Part shown: one piece after another, positions 24,390 to 37,976 of the stretch
Numbering within the stretch: the first letter of the stretch is position 1
How the letters are laid out: every line of letters begins with the position of its first letter
Assembly (NCBI RefSeq): GCF_020921035.1
Contig: NC_063156.1
Span: 5,022,001 to 5,086,000 of the forward strand
Direction of reading: 5' to 3'
Source: Rhodamnia argentea
Lineage: Eukaryota > Streptophyta > Magnoliopsida > Myrtales > Myrtaceae
DNA length: 64,000 nt
Notes under the pieces: model-generated
Told to the model about the DNA's origin: nothing
Seen by the model: the letters and a program-made list of their open reading frames with translations, nothing else
Database searches by the model: none
Made by a program: the position numbers and the translations under genes

Positions 24390-27300
24390 TTATACATGGT
24401 GGTCACTGGACGTGAGTAATTTGTCTTCCTCATTTCCTATTTCTGTCATGGAGAGCTGAATATTCGACTTGGAATTCATTTTATTCCACTCATTTTCGAC
24501 ACGGAAGAAAGCCCACTGGAACCGGCGAAGCATCTCCAAGGCAGTGATAGCGAAAACTGTGAGGTAGTTATGGCGGAGATGGGCAGACAATTTGTACGTC
24601 CACGTGCAACGGAGGATCAGATTGCTTCCTATCACCCAAACATAAACCTGCAATGTCAGAGGCTTTGATTAATTTGAAGACACTTTGTAACGGTCCTGGA
24701 AAAAGTGGTGACCTCAAAAAGGATGCGAGATGCATAATTTGGCGCAGCTAGTGAATCAAATTGATGAAGCTTCATAACAAGCATCAGCGAGGTGTTTTGA
24801 ACTTAACCACCCGAAGCATCACTATACCACTTACCCATTTTCGTGCATACAGAAGCGATGAGACCATGCTTGGTTTGCTGAACTTGAAAATCCGAGTGAA
24901 GGAACTGCCAGAAAAAAAAAATTCAGGAAATTAGATTGGAGGAAGAACCATTCTGTCACTTAATTGGCTTAATTAGCCAAAGACAGTGAAGGCACATTGC
25001 TCAACCAAAAGTACCATCAAATTATAGAAATCCACTTTCATAAAATTATTTCACCGCCACACATTTTGCAAGTGAGAGAAATTACTGCATTTCCAAGTTT
25101 CATCAATGCTGGACGTAGGTCCAGTACAATTGTAAAAAGGATTAGGTTTGTAATCACTGACTCGTATGGTAACCAGTAATATCACAAGTATAACTTCTTT
25201 TAATAACAAACTTTAAACTCGTCAAAGGCATTATTCACACAATAAAAGCTTAGATTGGGAAGCTATAGCATTAAAAATGTAGGCTGTGTGGCATTAATGA
25301 GGGCAACATACCTCAAGTCCCAATCTCGGGTCACGTCCCAATAAAATGAATACAAAGAATTCAGGACGCTCGAGAGAAGCCAGAGAGGCCGATAAAAACT
25401 TGTCCACTTTTCAGGGAATACATGATATTTAAGGGCTGAAAGAAAAATCACCGGCACGGCTGTCGAATATTTCAAAGCTGAAATCAAAACCATAAGGAGC
25501 CATTAGATATAAAACAAACTTCAACCAACCTAGTTGACAAGGAAAAACGTGGATTGTATCCATGGAGACAATAGATATCTTAAGCACATAGAATCGCACT
25601 AAAACCAGGTAAAAGGAGATGGAGAAGGAAAGGGGAGTAGGGGGACAGCAGAGAGAAGACGTGTGAAATAGATCTTTGATATCCCTAGGCTACACACCCA
25701 TGTCTTCCTCAGTTACTCTAAAATACGAGAAATCCTAGTCCTTGGAAATTATATGAGTGGATAATTAAAAAAATTACACTTAAAAAGCAATTGAAAAGGC
25801 AAAAGCCTTGCAATAAATATCACATCTTTCACACCAATATCACAAGTTATTGGGAGGTCTAGGAGGCAACTGTAAAACCCGAGACATTTCATGTTTCGAC
25901 AAAGTGAGATGGGAGGTGTAAAGACAATAAGTGACCACCAAGACTTCAAGTTGAACAAGCATTTCTACATATTGGTATGCTGCACTGCATGAGAATGCCA
26001 ACAAGCACAATAGAAAATTTGTATTCTGTCCCATCAGTTTAAGTAAAGCATAATCCAAAGGTTGGAGTGGACCCAAGACCAAATTTGCTCTGTGCATACA
26101 AAACAATGCTTTGGTTGACATTTAGAAGTCCAACTCTAGTCATACCATCGGACAGCAGCCAGAAGAATATCCGATGCCTGCAACATGAGAACTGGATATG
26201 CACGAGGATGTCAAACATTCCAGGTCTGAAATACCCATGCAGTACATGTGGTTATATTACGAGTAAATCAAGTGCAAGAAAATTTCTCCTCTGAGACATG
26301 CGAAGTATAATTCATCTGTTAACCGAGATTACTGTAGCATTAGATACTTGATAATGGGCCTTCTCCAGCAAATGAAATGGTCCAGAAGAAGCTGAACAGA
26401 GTACAAAGATATATGTGACTGTAGGAGTGAAATGGATCCAAACTATAGTTTACTAAATACAAACACCATAAAGGATCCAAAAAATATGTGATTAACACGC
26501 GTGGGGGCTCCAGAAAAAATTGCCAACGCCAAGTAACACAATTATGTTAATAGACGGCCAATTATAAATATGATTAACTACATATAACGAAAAGACTGGA
26601 GATGCTACCATTCAAAAGAGTGTTTCTTTCTCCAGTATCCTTGTACTGTCGGAGGCATTGGAACAAACGAAAAAGGTATGGCAACACTAAAACAATAGGA
26701 ATCGCAACAGAGTGGCTTCCACAGACAGAATCAGCTTCAAACCAAGCAATAGTGGCGACCTGCATGAGTTTTAGACATTTCTATTAATTCAACCTTAAAT
26801 AGCTCAGTAAAATATTCCAAGTAGACAATGGCTCTACTCTGTGCTTGCATACAGACATTCCACATTACATCCCTGAAGATCAAGCTATTTCACTCTGAAA
26901 GGGAAATACTAAGTTACTGGCAATAAGCCTTCAGCCAGCCATGCTGGTGATCCAGGCATACAGTCAAGTATCTACCAGAAAAGCTTGATATTTTCTCCTT
27001 TGAGTACTTAAGTTTGGTGTATGCCTACCATTACAACATTTTCCAAAGGATGTCCCCTATCTTCATTAGTCAAGTCCTCCAAGAGTTTCTTATTTAAACA
27101 TCTAATCTAAACAGCAATATCATGCCATTCAATATTATTCTAGGCACAACACCCCAAAGTGACCTACTGACCTGTCGATGGACCATCCGACATACTGAGC
27201 GTTCCAAATCTGAGAAAACCTGCAGATTACAAGTTGACAAGTGCACAAATAAAAAGCTTAAATATTTGGACAACGAACAGTCTGGTTCCTGTACTGATCA

Positions 27301-30300
27301 TGCAAGGAACCTTGAGAGTGCTAGTGACTTCTGAACCAAATGTGATTGGTACCTTGGACATGGAGGTCAGAATATCAGCCAAAAAGAAGTCGGAGAAGCT
27401 TATTGCCTGTACATGAAAGATGATGATCAGGGCACTAATAATAGATTAGAAACTATGAGCCTGCATAATCTACCCTTGAAAACCAATGAGTCGTGAAAAT
27501 AAATGCATCACTATTTTTTCCCAGCTATTTTTTTTTTTTCCAATAACTAGCTTTCAAACAAGTCAGGTCTTATTTTCCCAACGGAGTTCTGACCCAAAAA
27601 ATAAAACCTAGAAATCATATATTAGAAGGAAAAAAGAAATGTGACTCGCCTAGGGCTGCTACCAGGCCTCAGGTAACCCCGCAAAAGGATGGTTCCTTTC
27701 TTCTCCTGCCTTGACAAGAAAATCTATGTCTAGCATATTCGAACATAGTTGAGGACTTATCGCTGGGCACCATGCCCAGAAACTAGAAAAGGTGCAGAAG
27801 CAGTAAATTGTTTCCAGCTAGCGTTCAAGAGTGATACATCACAATGTACATAATAAAGAAATCACGGTGTGTATCAAGACATTTGACACTTCAACAAGCA
27901 GCTTACACTATGCGGATTTCGCAAGGCTCGAGACGCAATAGTTATCTTTTGACACCTATAGATATGCACCAGAAATGTCAATTTTATCTCATACTTTCCA
28001 TGAAAAAAGTACATGACGTCATCACCCCATAAACAAGGTTTGGAACAAGAGAAATAAGAGACAAGATTAGCAATTCACGCAACAAAACCACATCAAATAA
28101 AGTTCAAGAACCAAGCCAAAGAGACTCAACAAGTTGAAGCAACCCATATCAAGCACTAGTAGACAGCCTTTTGAATTATCTGAGAGAGAGGGGAAGAGAT
28201 GGAGAGGGAGAGGGAGAGTACATCTCGATGCTAAGTGTAGGTCAATTTCATATTATATCGGGAGTATAGTTTACAATAATCCAAGAATGAAGAACACAGC
28301 TGACAGAAAAGCCCAAACTTGCCTGAAGTGGAAAAACTATCCTCCAAAGAGTCCTTAACAAGTAGAAGCGAGTCGACAAATAGAAAATATCAAATGGAAA
28401 TATCAACACCATTGCAACAGCAGCATACAGAAGAACCTGCAGCAAAAAGCATCAGAAGGTTGAGCATATTTCCTGCTGCATATTTCCTGCTAGTGTGGAA
28501 CTTATTGATGTACTTTAAGACATGTAAAACTATTCGGTTGTCCAAAAGCAGTTTCTTATAAAGTAGTGAGTAGATATTAAAACATAAACTCAATCCTTTG
28601 CTAGAGACCCATCATCCAACATCTGGTCATTATGACAACAAATACAGCAAGAAACAATAATAGAGATATAAAGCATAACCTAGGAGCATCAAGGGCCAGG
28701 GGGGAAAACCCTTCTAGCTCAATAATTTCTTTGTGAATTATACACAGTTGTAGGCGTACATAAGCACATATTGTGAAACCTTTTTCACAATTTGCTTAGG
28801 CAGAGTGGGCGCTCATAATACATGCAAATAAAACTTTTGACTTAAGAAGCGGCAAGAATATTCTTCCCAACAACAAACAGAGAGAGGAATGAGCAGCGCA
28901 CATTGTCAGTGGTAATTCGAAAGATCCCCAGGGGAAAAATAGAGATGTCTCCTATGTTACCCGTACTATGTGGAAGTATCGACGGATTTACTAATGAAAA
29001 AGACATTACTATAGTACTAAGATAAAAAATTTGTCCAAAGGAAAAACAATATCATAGTGGTTACCAGAAATGAATAAATCTCAGAATGAAACCTTCATCT
29101 TTTAGTTGTATAAAGAATAAAGTTTCATGACCACAGGAGACCTAATCTGGTAGTATCAACTTATAGAAAAAGAAGATGTCACTAGTAAGAGCGGATGCAT
29201 CTATTACACTGGTTGTGAAGCAGCCAAGGACACTTCTCCATGAGAGTAGAGATACAAATAAGCTGTCATGCTTGTGGGAACAATTATTGTCATCCATGTA
29301 GCACACTGCAAGATCAAATCAAGCAAGTGTGAGAACACACAGGCCATAAAATACATTCACATTGGAAAAAGCACCCGTAGCAGTATATTTATCTTTAAAG
29401 CCGAAACTCTTTTTGGACCAAAAAAAAAAAAAAAAGCCAAAACTCTTTGCTTTCGTCACACTAAAGCGCTTGAAGCAATTGGGAAAAAGGCATTGATGGA
29501 CACAATTGGTTAAAGAGCTGACAAAAAAGGTAAAAGTGTAACTACATATTCCTGCATCATCAAAGCTACAAGAACTGGCATTGTACATCTCAAAGTTCAT
29601 TCACAGGCCTCATGCACATATACAAATTACAATGTAGTTTCTTAGCCACAGGAACAACTTGCAAAATTTTGCTAAAAACTAGTAGGATGTTATTCATTTC
29701 TATTTATTACTTTTTTCTGTTTTTTGATACCTAGTATCAATACTCGATGGAGCATATAAAGAGACGAAAGACAGAGGGAAATCATGTCGATGAGATCATG
29801 AGGAGGTAAATAACGCTTACAGTATAAAGTACAATACCTTCCATATCTCTCTGTGGGTAAGATGGTTCTGATCAAGATCAAAAATTTTAGTATAATTGAC
29901 ATTAGCCTGTGAAAAGACCCACAAATTGATACCCCAAAGCCAAACCATCATAGTCTGCAGGAAAAGAGAATTAAATTCATCTGTAGGTTGAAATGGGAAA
30001 AATTGATAAGCGACTGGTGTAGATTTATGTCAAATCAGAGTCATAACTAACCACAAGAAGAAGAGGGTTATAGTACAAAAATGCCTCATAGAGGAACAGG
30101 TCCCGTAAATCCACACTCATTCTCATGACGGAATCCCATCCAAACTGCAATCCATATAAAGAGTTTAATTACCATATGTATTTCGAGCAACAAACCCACT
30201 ATCAACAGTATCTTACGACATAATATTTTCACTACTGCAGCAGGTCACCAAATATATTAAACCCCACTGCAACATAATATGACTGATCCAAAATGAAGTA

Positions 30301-32817
30301 CTGACCTTGCAACAAATGAAACCCCAAATGAAGAATAATAGTACCTGGAAATCCAATAAAGATAGCAAACTCAGAGAACGAGGGAGTGACACACAGAGAG
30401 ATAGAGCGAGGGGGGGTAATATAGGTTTCTGAGTGCATAGCACTTAAAATCTCTAGCAACAACTCGCAAAAGGTTATGTTTATCAGTATTAGAACCCATG
30501 TTCGAGCATCTAAATTTCACAATACCACTATGCTGACACAATATTAGCCAACTGCATCAATAAGAAAAAGCCGATTACTGGCCCAGAGAAAATGCAGTGC
30601 ATGGTAAGAAGGCCGCATCCATTAATAGAAAAATCTATTTCTTGGTGTGGTTCGCTAGCTCTTTCTTTCGAGACGAATTCTCTCAGACAGAACAGGATAG
30701 CTGCCATCAAGCTGCCCCTTTAGAGCGAGGGCGAGAACAATGCTATCAAGAAGAAGGAAGAATAGCCTTTATGCCTTAAGCCTTGAGCTCAATCATTGAC
30801 CTTGCGCCTGGTTTGATTATAGGACATTGCCGCATTTCATCTCAAAGAGGATCTCACTATTTCTTTCGGGAAAGAGAAGGTTTAAATCCTTTCTCGGGCG
30901 TGATGCCACTCCTTATCCTTACGACAGTAAAAGTCTATGCAGTAAAAGTAGCTACTTTTGTTTTGCATTCTTTTCTCCCAAAAAATTGGATAAGTAGGAC
31001 ATCTACCATAGACGTCAGGTCCGTGTTCAATCGAGAGGTGTACACGTTGTCCTTTATTTGGTGTGCTTCCTTCTCCTAGCTATGATCCCATCAGTCAAGT
31101 AGGATGATTACCTTTGCACACTTACTAATCTTAAAAAGGCAAGGAAGAAGTGAAAACATGGTTTTCATGTAATTAACTTAGGGAAGATTCCTAGCTACTT
31201 AGAAGGCATCGTTTCGGTGGTAACAGCATTGCCGACTTCAAAATCGACAAGGATTTTCATTTAAGGCCCGCCCTGTCCTATCACTATATCTTTATAACGA
31301 GCTAATATCCTAAACGGTGGGCGTGGAGAAGAGCATGCCTTTGGTATTTTATAATTGGTCAAGCAGAAACATTCCTAGTGACATTTGCTTCACACAATAA
31401 GGATGAGAATGAATGAGAAAAGATGTTACACAAATTGATGAACGGGGAGAAAAAAAAATTGACTGGCAAATAGATTGATCACATTGGCTGCAGGAAATGG
31501 TTTCAAAAAAGATAACAAGAGAGACCACTGGGAAAGAAAAGGCTCAGGAAGCTCCATACTATCCACCAATAAAATCCACGAGTTCAATAAGAAATATTAC
31601 TATCTTAACCAATTCAGCTCCATATTTAACCACTGGCAACCTTCCATTAGGGTAAGTGAATTGGAGATAAGGACACAATCAATGAAAATGACCTTCAACA
31701 ACCTGAAACCCCTTAGTTTTTCATATCTACAATGATAATAATGATATGATACTCTATAAATGGAGATGTCTACTCCCTTGCTCAACTCTGTCCTGAAGAG
31801 TAACTACGACAAGACTAGATCATTTTCGTAAAATAGATGTTAACAGCTATTAAACCTTAGCACAGGCAATCATACTACTCCTTTATGCATGTGATTTGAC
31901 TAGTGAAAAACCTAAATCTTGAACAATACCCAAAAAAAAAAAAAAAACAGAAGTAACACAAGCAACAAATTCTCTACAAATGACCAAAATATGTATCATG
32001 CCCCTACTATCTTTACTCCAAATTTGACATCTATCAAGCACACAAGTGAAAACTCAATTTCTGAAAGTTAAGACCTTGAATCTCCACAATAAGATAGGAG
32101 AAGGCATGATTGCTGCAGTGCTGATCGGCATGCTTGCAATCTTCAATTCATCCGCAATGACTGAATACATCGGGCCGTCCTCAGCACCATTTCCAAGCTC
32201 ACCGCCTGAAAGATATTCTAAAACACGTTGAGCTCACATTCATTTGCCATTTCAAACGAGGCACAATCAACACCCGACCACGCTCTTATTTCCAACGCGA
32301 AAAATCTACAACTCTTTACCAAGATCAGAGACGACCGTTCTGCTTCCTGCCTTCCTCAAATGCGGGCTATTAGCAGGCGCGGTCACGAGGCTTCCGATCA
32401 TAGATATAGGAAAAGGAGCAATAGGATGGCCTTTTCGCACCACTCAGCTCAGATGAAGGACCTGAAATCAGCAAATCAGACGCCACACACTTCTTCAGAA
32501 CGCAAGCATTTGATCAAGGACGCAAATGACACAATCGCGAGCTATAAACTAGGAAAGGCACAGCCACCAGAGCAGCCAGACAATCAGGAGCTGAGAGAAA
32601 CAGCAGATACACACTTCTAGCACGCGAGCATCAATCGAAGATGCAATGCAATGCACGATTACGAGCACACAAACCACGGAAATCGAGGGGAAGATTCAAA
32701 GGAAACCACGAATTTGCCGCGATCTACGTTCATGGATTAGATCGGGGAAATTATAAAGAAAGGAGGAGTGGAAGTTACGAGGAAGGGAAAGCTCGATTGA
32801 CCTGGGAGATTGTGCAT
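24390..32817 (-). CDS. EXS (ERD1/XPR1/SYG1) domain membrane protein without SPX domain
   Basis: Thirteen coding exons give 450 residues: 32817-32802, 32205-32075, 30344-30306, 30144-30052, 29954-29838, 29305-29210, 28436-28323, 27406-27353, 27219-27172, 26759-26609, 25477-25312, 24904-24835, 24647-24390. Hydrophobic segments include LLFFIWGFICC, MVWLWGINLWVF, VLLYAAVAMVLIFPF and SVAIPIVLVLPYLF. Family motifs are DLRDLFLYEAFLYYNP, LDQNHLTHREIWK, WKFYRPLW-like WTSFYRPLW, DVTRDWDL, LRCTWTYKLSAHLRHNY and RRFQWAFFRVENEW. The EXS domain is the phosphate-transporting part of XPR1/PHO1; yeast Erd1 acts in the Golgi. The size equals the short Arabidopsis EXS proteins. The first exon is only 16 nt, so the start is less certain; ATGs in exon 2 are alternatives. 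Intron 7 has a GC donor. Confidence 0.92.
27407..28322 (-). other. GC-AG intron 7 of the EXS gene
   Basis: The donor is TTCAG|GCAAGT and the acceptor TGTACAG|GCAATA. It joins IVFPLQ to AISFSDFF in frame, as the family sequence requires. A GT donor four bases on would shift the frame. Confidence 0.85.
30598..31380. other. Probable organelle-derived (mitochondrial-like) insert in EXS intron 2
   Basis: In a 1.7-kb intron, this stretch is less AT-biased than its surroundings and has the purine-run style of plant mitochondrial spacer DNA (for example CAAGAAGAAGGAAGAATAGC and AAGGCCCGCCCTGTCC). It has no gene I can name, and the boundaries are approximate. This is a judgement from composition only. 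Confidence 0.38.
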
Positions 32818-35800
32818 GAATGAATCGTATCTTCGGTCGAACGCGACGCTCTTCGTCTACTCCTAGAGGTGGGTTCGCAGTGCAGATCTCAACGCCTGAT
32901 CACGCGCAATGAAGTTTGGAGGGGGAGTTTTGAGCGAGAGCTAAAGTAGGGACGGGATTTGGTAAATAATCAAACAGCTGGAGGGTGAAATCGGCAAAAC
33001 TCGAAATTCCTGGGCCATTTTAGAATTTTCGCAAGAAGTTTTTTCTTTTCTTTTGTTGGGTCGAAAATTTTTTCTTTTCTGTTTTTTGGTCTAAAATGTG
33101 ACTTCAATTTAATAGGCCCAAAACTCATTATAAATCGGTGGCTCTATATTTCCTTTTAATGTTCTAATAAAAAAATATTTCTTTTAATGTGTGGTAAATT
33201 TCAAAAAAATATATATTGGGTGTTAAAGGATAGAAAGGTAAGGTGTACATGACCCCCAAGGCATGACAAAATACGAGATACTTAACCCGTCTAGCTATAA
33301 GCGATGGCACGAGTTTTCATGTCTTAATTGCAATTCCCTTTTATTTGGCATGTGAAATCAAAATCAAGATGTATTAGGCCGACACAAGTTACAAACATGA
33401 TTACGGCACGCCAGCACGAACCGTGTCAACTCTACTTACAAGATATCACATTTCGCGGAATTATGCATACGTGCAGCTTTATGTGCGCTCACCCAAACAA
33501 TGTATGTCTAGTGGCTTGGATTATTGGGTCCAATTAATATGTAACTTCTCACCTTGGTAAAAAGATGAAGAAAATTGCCTGTAGGGACTAATGTGTTGAC
33601 AAAATAGTCCAAGTAAGTTTGGCGTGTACAAGTGAGTTTCGCCGATTGATGAATGAATCGCTGACAAAGTGTGATGACTGACCTGCAAGCAAGCGCAGGT
33701 AGTGGGGAGTGATTTACCAACCAGCGGTGTCGGTGCTAATCGTGTTCGCCTAATGACAATGATGGTTGGATGATAAAGCAATGTCAATTAACAAAAATCG
33801 ATTTCGCAGTCTGAAATGTTAAAAGATCCGACTCAAATATTTAAGTGGATAGGTACGTGAGCTAATATTTAGACACATTCTCTCATGTGCAAGCCGAATT
33901 AAGAGCGACATGTAAAGAATGATCGATAGAAATGGACGCACATACACAAAAGAATAGTAGTGGCTTTAATCCGAAAAACGTTTCGTGTACGTTCTCCTAA
34001 TGTTTAGCATACAGCTCCATCTTACAATTGAAATTCGACAATTGCTTCTGATCTAGCCATCGAATTTGGACCTTTTCATCACACGAACTAAAAACGCATT
34101 TCTCGTAGATAGTTAGAACATCACGCGACCGCCAAACTAAGAAAGAAATATCCGCTTGTATGACATTATTTACCAAACTCGCAATGATGACGCATCGACG
34201 TCGAAACCCGTCAGTACCAACTAAATGCCCGACAAAGTAAACTATCTTTTATTTCTAGGACTGGAAATTCGAATGCGGAATTCATTCCGTTGGAACTGGA
34301 GCCATCGTCGAGATGACCTTCAATTGTCAACCCCTTACGAAGTTAGGCAGATGCCAACATAGATCTATACCAAACAACTAGGACCACCAAGTTGGGAATA
34401 ATCAAAAGCCGTCCCTTTCTAGCACATCTATAAAAAGGAAAAAAATGCAATTAAATGCTCCCATAACACTCAAATTGTCCTTTTTTTCTTGAAAGAATAC
34501 GGGCTTAAACTTCACCTCGAGCTATTGCCTGCGCGTTTTTTCGGCTTTTAGTAATTGAATTGCGGAAATTATTTATCGAAGCAGCACAGCACCTCGTATG
34601 TTGCGACTTGCTCAATAGAGAGTTTCGTGAAAGGTGTGAAACGGCGATTAACAACTAGTTAATTAATTAATTACCTACTAATATAACAGATTGAAAATAT
34701 TGCAAGGCAGGCCGAACGAACAGGCCCAAAAGTCCAGGCATATCTTCTGGGCTCAGGCCCATAACTTCCCCCACTTCATGGGCCACGTGACTCGAGAAAC
34801 TGTTCGTCATGGTTATTTCAAGAGAAGAAGCAGGTTTGTGTATCATGAAAATTAACTGCCTTTATGTCCCTATTACAAAAAATTATCCTCTAAACCAACG
34901 GAAAAAACCAAACCGCCCGGGCAAAAAGAGGCAATTTGATCATTTTAATATGAGGGGTTATTGAGTTAAAGTGAGACGTTTTTTTTTTTTTTTTTGGCAT
35001 TTTCCATATGCATATACAATTCGAGAAAACGGTATAACTTTATGATATGCTTGGAAGGCATTTCTTTTGTTTACTTTTTCCTTGCAACAACAAAATTACC
35101 AAGTGAATAAATGTGAAAATTGACAAAGCTCATCCAAGGACATCCGCGATCCTACATATTCAACGTGTTGGCTCCAAAAGGATCATCCTTAGAGATCGCG
35201 AACTATCATCCGAAATACACGTATTTAATGACATAAGCAAACTCAGAAGCCGAAAAATTTTATCCTTAGGCGACTCGAAAAACCCGGAACTCATTCATAT
35301 GCAGTGTAGTGCTATCTCATATGTTATCATTGCAAATTTGGACCTCTAATAAACACTTTTTTAACACTAAACCTCAATTTTCAGTCGTGCAGTTGGGTGA
35401 CATCTCCGATTCGAATTTTGCCCACTAAACTAAAACTTACGTTCTCGACATTGTCGTAGCGTAGGCAAGGCATCAAGAGATTAGGCCAACTTGCTCCAAC
35501 TCATGACATGAATGTTGACATAGGCTCTTAATCACACGTACCTGGAGTGGAGGCAATGATTAAGGACCATCTCGACACCAACTTCTGTCGGTTTAGATTT
35601 GTTACATTTGTATAAGCCACAGTATTAGGTGACTTCAATCTTGTTTACCAACAAGGGTGACATGATTCCAGGACATCAGGAACACCCAAAGCACCTTAAA
35701 ACCCCGCCATTCGCAGGAGAAAGGAAGCCCTTTTTTGCACGAAAAGAACAAATCTTTGCCAATAAAGACAGCACAGGGTGGTGAAAAGTGACCACAACAT

Positions 35801-36061
35801 CCTTGAAATTACACGAGTTTCGGCACCGATCTTCTCTTCCTAGTTCCTAGTTTGCGCGATCATCATTCTCACTTCCCTTACCTTGAGTATATATGATGCT
35901 TCAAAACCCATACTGATAACCCTCCATTCCAAGCAAACTTCAAAAGGGAAAAAGGAAAAACTTTTCATCACACCCCTCCCAACTTCTCCCCATAAAATTC
36001 CTCACGAAAGAATGCCAAAAGGGTTTATCGGAAAAACAAGAGAGAAGGAAAAGAGAAACGC
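32818..36061. other. Gene-poor region between BBX and EXS genes
   Basis: 3.2 kb without a recognisable gene. The left end is the EXS promoter/leader. It has AT-rich tracts (T17 at ~34979-34996, TTAATTAATTAATTA near 34660) and one CACGTG box near 34786. Short open frames have no family resemblance. Confidence 0.6.
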
Positions 36062-36451
36062 TCAGAGGAACAGAAAAGGCCTCCTGACGTTGTCCCCTGA
36101 GGACTTGTCCTGAGCATCGCCCGGATCTCTCTGATCCGCCCAGCTCTCGACCATGCTCGGGAGCACCACCACCAGCGACGGCCCGAGGACGTATCTCTGG
36201 GTGAGCCTCTGGCAGGTGCTGCAGAGCAAGCACCGGATGTGCCTCTGGGCCAGGAAGTTAGCCCCGTGGACACACCGGTCGCACTGCCGGCACAGATAAG
36301 CGTCGTCGGCCTGGCAATACAGGCACGCCCTCGCCCCGCACAGCTCGCACGCGACGGAGGCCTTGTTGGGCGACGACTCACATGAGGACCCTTCTTTGAG
36401 GAACGACCCGCTCGCTCTCGGGCTGTTCTCTCTTCCAATGCCTCTGCACAT
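36062..36451 (-). CDS. Single B-box zinc-finger microprotein (BBX30/BBX31, miP1 type)
   Basis: One exon, 129 residues, starting MCRGIG like the family. A single B-box lies at ~32-78: CELCGARACLYCQADDAYLC, CDRCVH and HIRCLLCSTC, with the zinc ligands in place. There is no CCT domain and no second B-box. The C-terminus ends RRPFLFL, the PF(V/L)FL motif by which miP1a/b recruit TOPLESS co-repressors. In Arabidopsis these microproteins bind CONSTANS-type BBX proteins, delaying flowering, and act downstream of HY5 in light and UV-B growth. Function here is inferred from the motif set. Length and intronless structure agree with the family. Confidence 0.95.
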   Translation of the reverse strand: MCRGIGRENSPRASGSFLKEGSSCESSPNKASVACELCGARACLYCQADDAYLCRQCDRCVHGANFLAQRHIRCLLCSTCQRLTQRYVLGPSLVVVLPSMVESWADQRDPGDAQDKSSGDNVRRPFLFL

Positions 36452-36552
36452 CTTGAACTTCCGAAGCCTTTCGAGAGAGCTGCAGAGATTTACTGAGATT
36501 ATGCTAGAGATTTTGAAGGAACTGGAGGATAGTGAGGGTGAAAATGCGTGGG

Positions 36553-36563
36553 GGTATTTATGG
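36553..36563 (-). promoter_or_regulatory. Likely TATA box of the BBX microprotein gene
   Basis: On the minus strand the sequence reads CCATAAATACC, about 105 bases before the ATG at 36451. This leaves room for a ~70-nt leader. It is a position- and motif-based call. Confidence 0.5.
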
Positions 36564-37520
36564 TGCTCTTCCTGGGATCATGTGGTGGGATGCTAAAGTT
36601 GATGGGCTTCCGCCAAGAATTCCTCGGACGAAAATGACGAGAACGCCCCTCCCGCTCCATGACAAAAAAAGCGGTCACTGTCCGGCGATCTCTTCCCTTC
36701 AGCTTCACACTTTCGACCGCTAAACCCCTCCTCCTCGCTCATAGGCTCCCCTGATTTCTTGTCGCGTCACTGACGAGTCTCAGTCGTGATTCAAAACTTG
36801 TGATGGAGAAGAACGCGCTAAGGGAATTACGTGTCGAAGCTGCTCAGTTTCAAGAGTCCCTAAGCTGACTTTAAGGGCAATGCGTAATTTCCTTTTTCTA
36901 CCATTAGTCAGCTGGGAATCCAATTCCATAGCTTGCAGCTCAAATTAAAAAAAAATATTTTTTTTTCTCGACTCTTGTTAGAGGTTAAAATTTTATCTCG
37001 TATTGTTGAACTCCGATCTTTACACGCCACGTGTTTGATTCTCTGCATCGTCAAATGCAACAACATCGTATTGAAACTATTTATCCATAATCGTATAATA
37101 ATAGTTTATGGGTTCGGAGTTTACCTATTTGATGGGTTTTGCTAATCACTAGAAAATACATATAATAAAGCAATATAGATCTTCACGTTATTTAGTGAAT
37201 CTTTTAGTGCAATCTTTATGCTTATATGATAACTTCTTCTTTTTTTGGCAATGAAGAAACCACACAATGTGAAGTATATTCCTACGAGAGCTAGTGGAGC
37301 ATTCGAGCACCGCCCTCTTGTGAAATTACAATCTATGCCAGCCATTGAGCATAAGATATGGTTGTTGATGCACCAACTTTGACAAAGCAGAAAAAGGGTT
37401 TTAGAATTGCAACATGATCAGAGATTAAGCTCCGAGCTGTGGAGAGATTCTTGGGAAGGTCCATCGTGAGCCATGAATTTTTTTTTTTCTCCCTCCGCCC
37501 TTATTGAGTGGTTACCAAGT

Positions 37521-37976
37521 CAATTGGGGTTTCTCCCAAAGTTGAGAAAAGATTGTATGGCCCCAAATTAAAGCCACTCCCCAAAGTGGTACCCCACCAT
37601 GAATCTAAACAAGTCTTAAAACTACTTCTTTTGAACTATGAACATAAAATTCGAGGTGTTCCCCATAAAGAATGGAAAAAAAACCTATTTTACGTAGACT
37701 TAGAGCGGTGATGGTGAGGAAAGCAAACTCTAAGTCAATTTCGATTGGCTACTTCTGAGTAGGCTTGTATAATAGCAACTTGCGCCCAAAGTGAATCATC
37801 AGAGTTTCGACTCTTGCATTCTCAATGAGTATTTTGCATAGTGACTATTAATCAATTTGTTGGCAAATTATCTTTAATTAACCAGAACTGTGTGAACTCA
37901 ATTGGGGTTTTCCCAAAGTTGAGAAAAGATTGTATGGCCCCAAATTAAAGCCACTTCCCAAAGTGGCATCCCACCA
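37521..37976 (+). repeat. Pair of ~79-bp direct repeats
   Basis: 37521-37599 and 37899-37976 share CAATTGGGGTTT, GTTGAGAAAAGATTGTATGG and CCCCAAATTAAAGCCACT with only a few differences. They are 378 bases apart. The unit has no coding meaning that I can see. Confidence 0.93.

Noticed and set aside
34655-34680. Promoter/TATA signal in TTAATTAATTAATTA
   Set aside because: A simple AT repeat with no gene start within a sensible distance.
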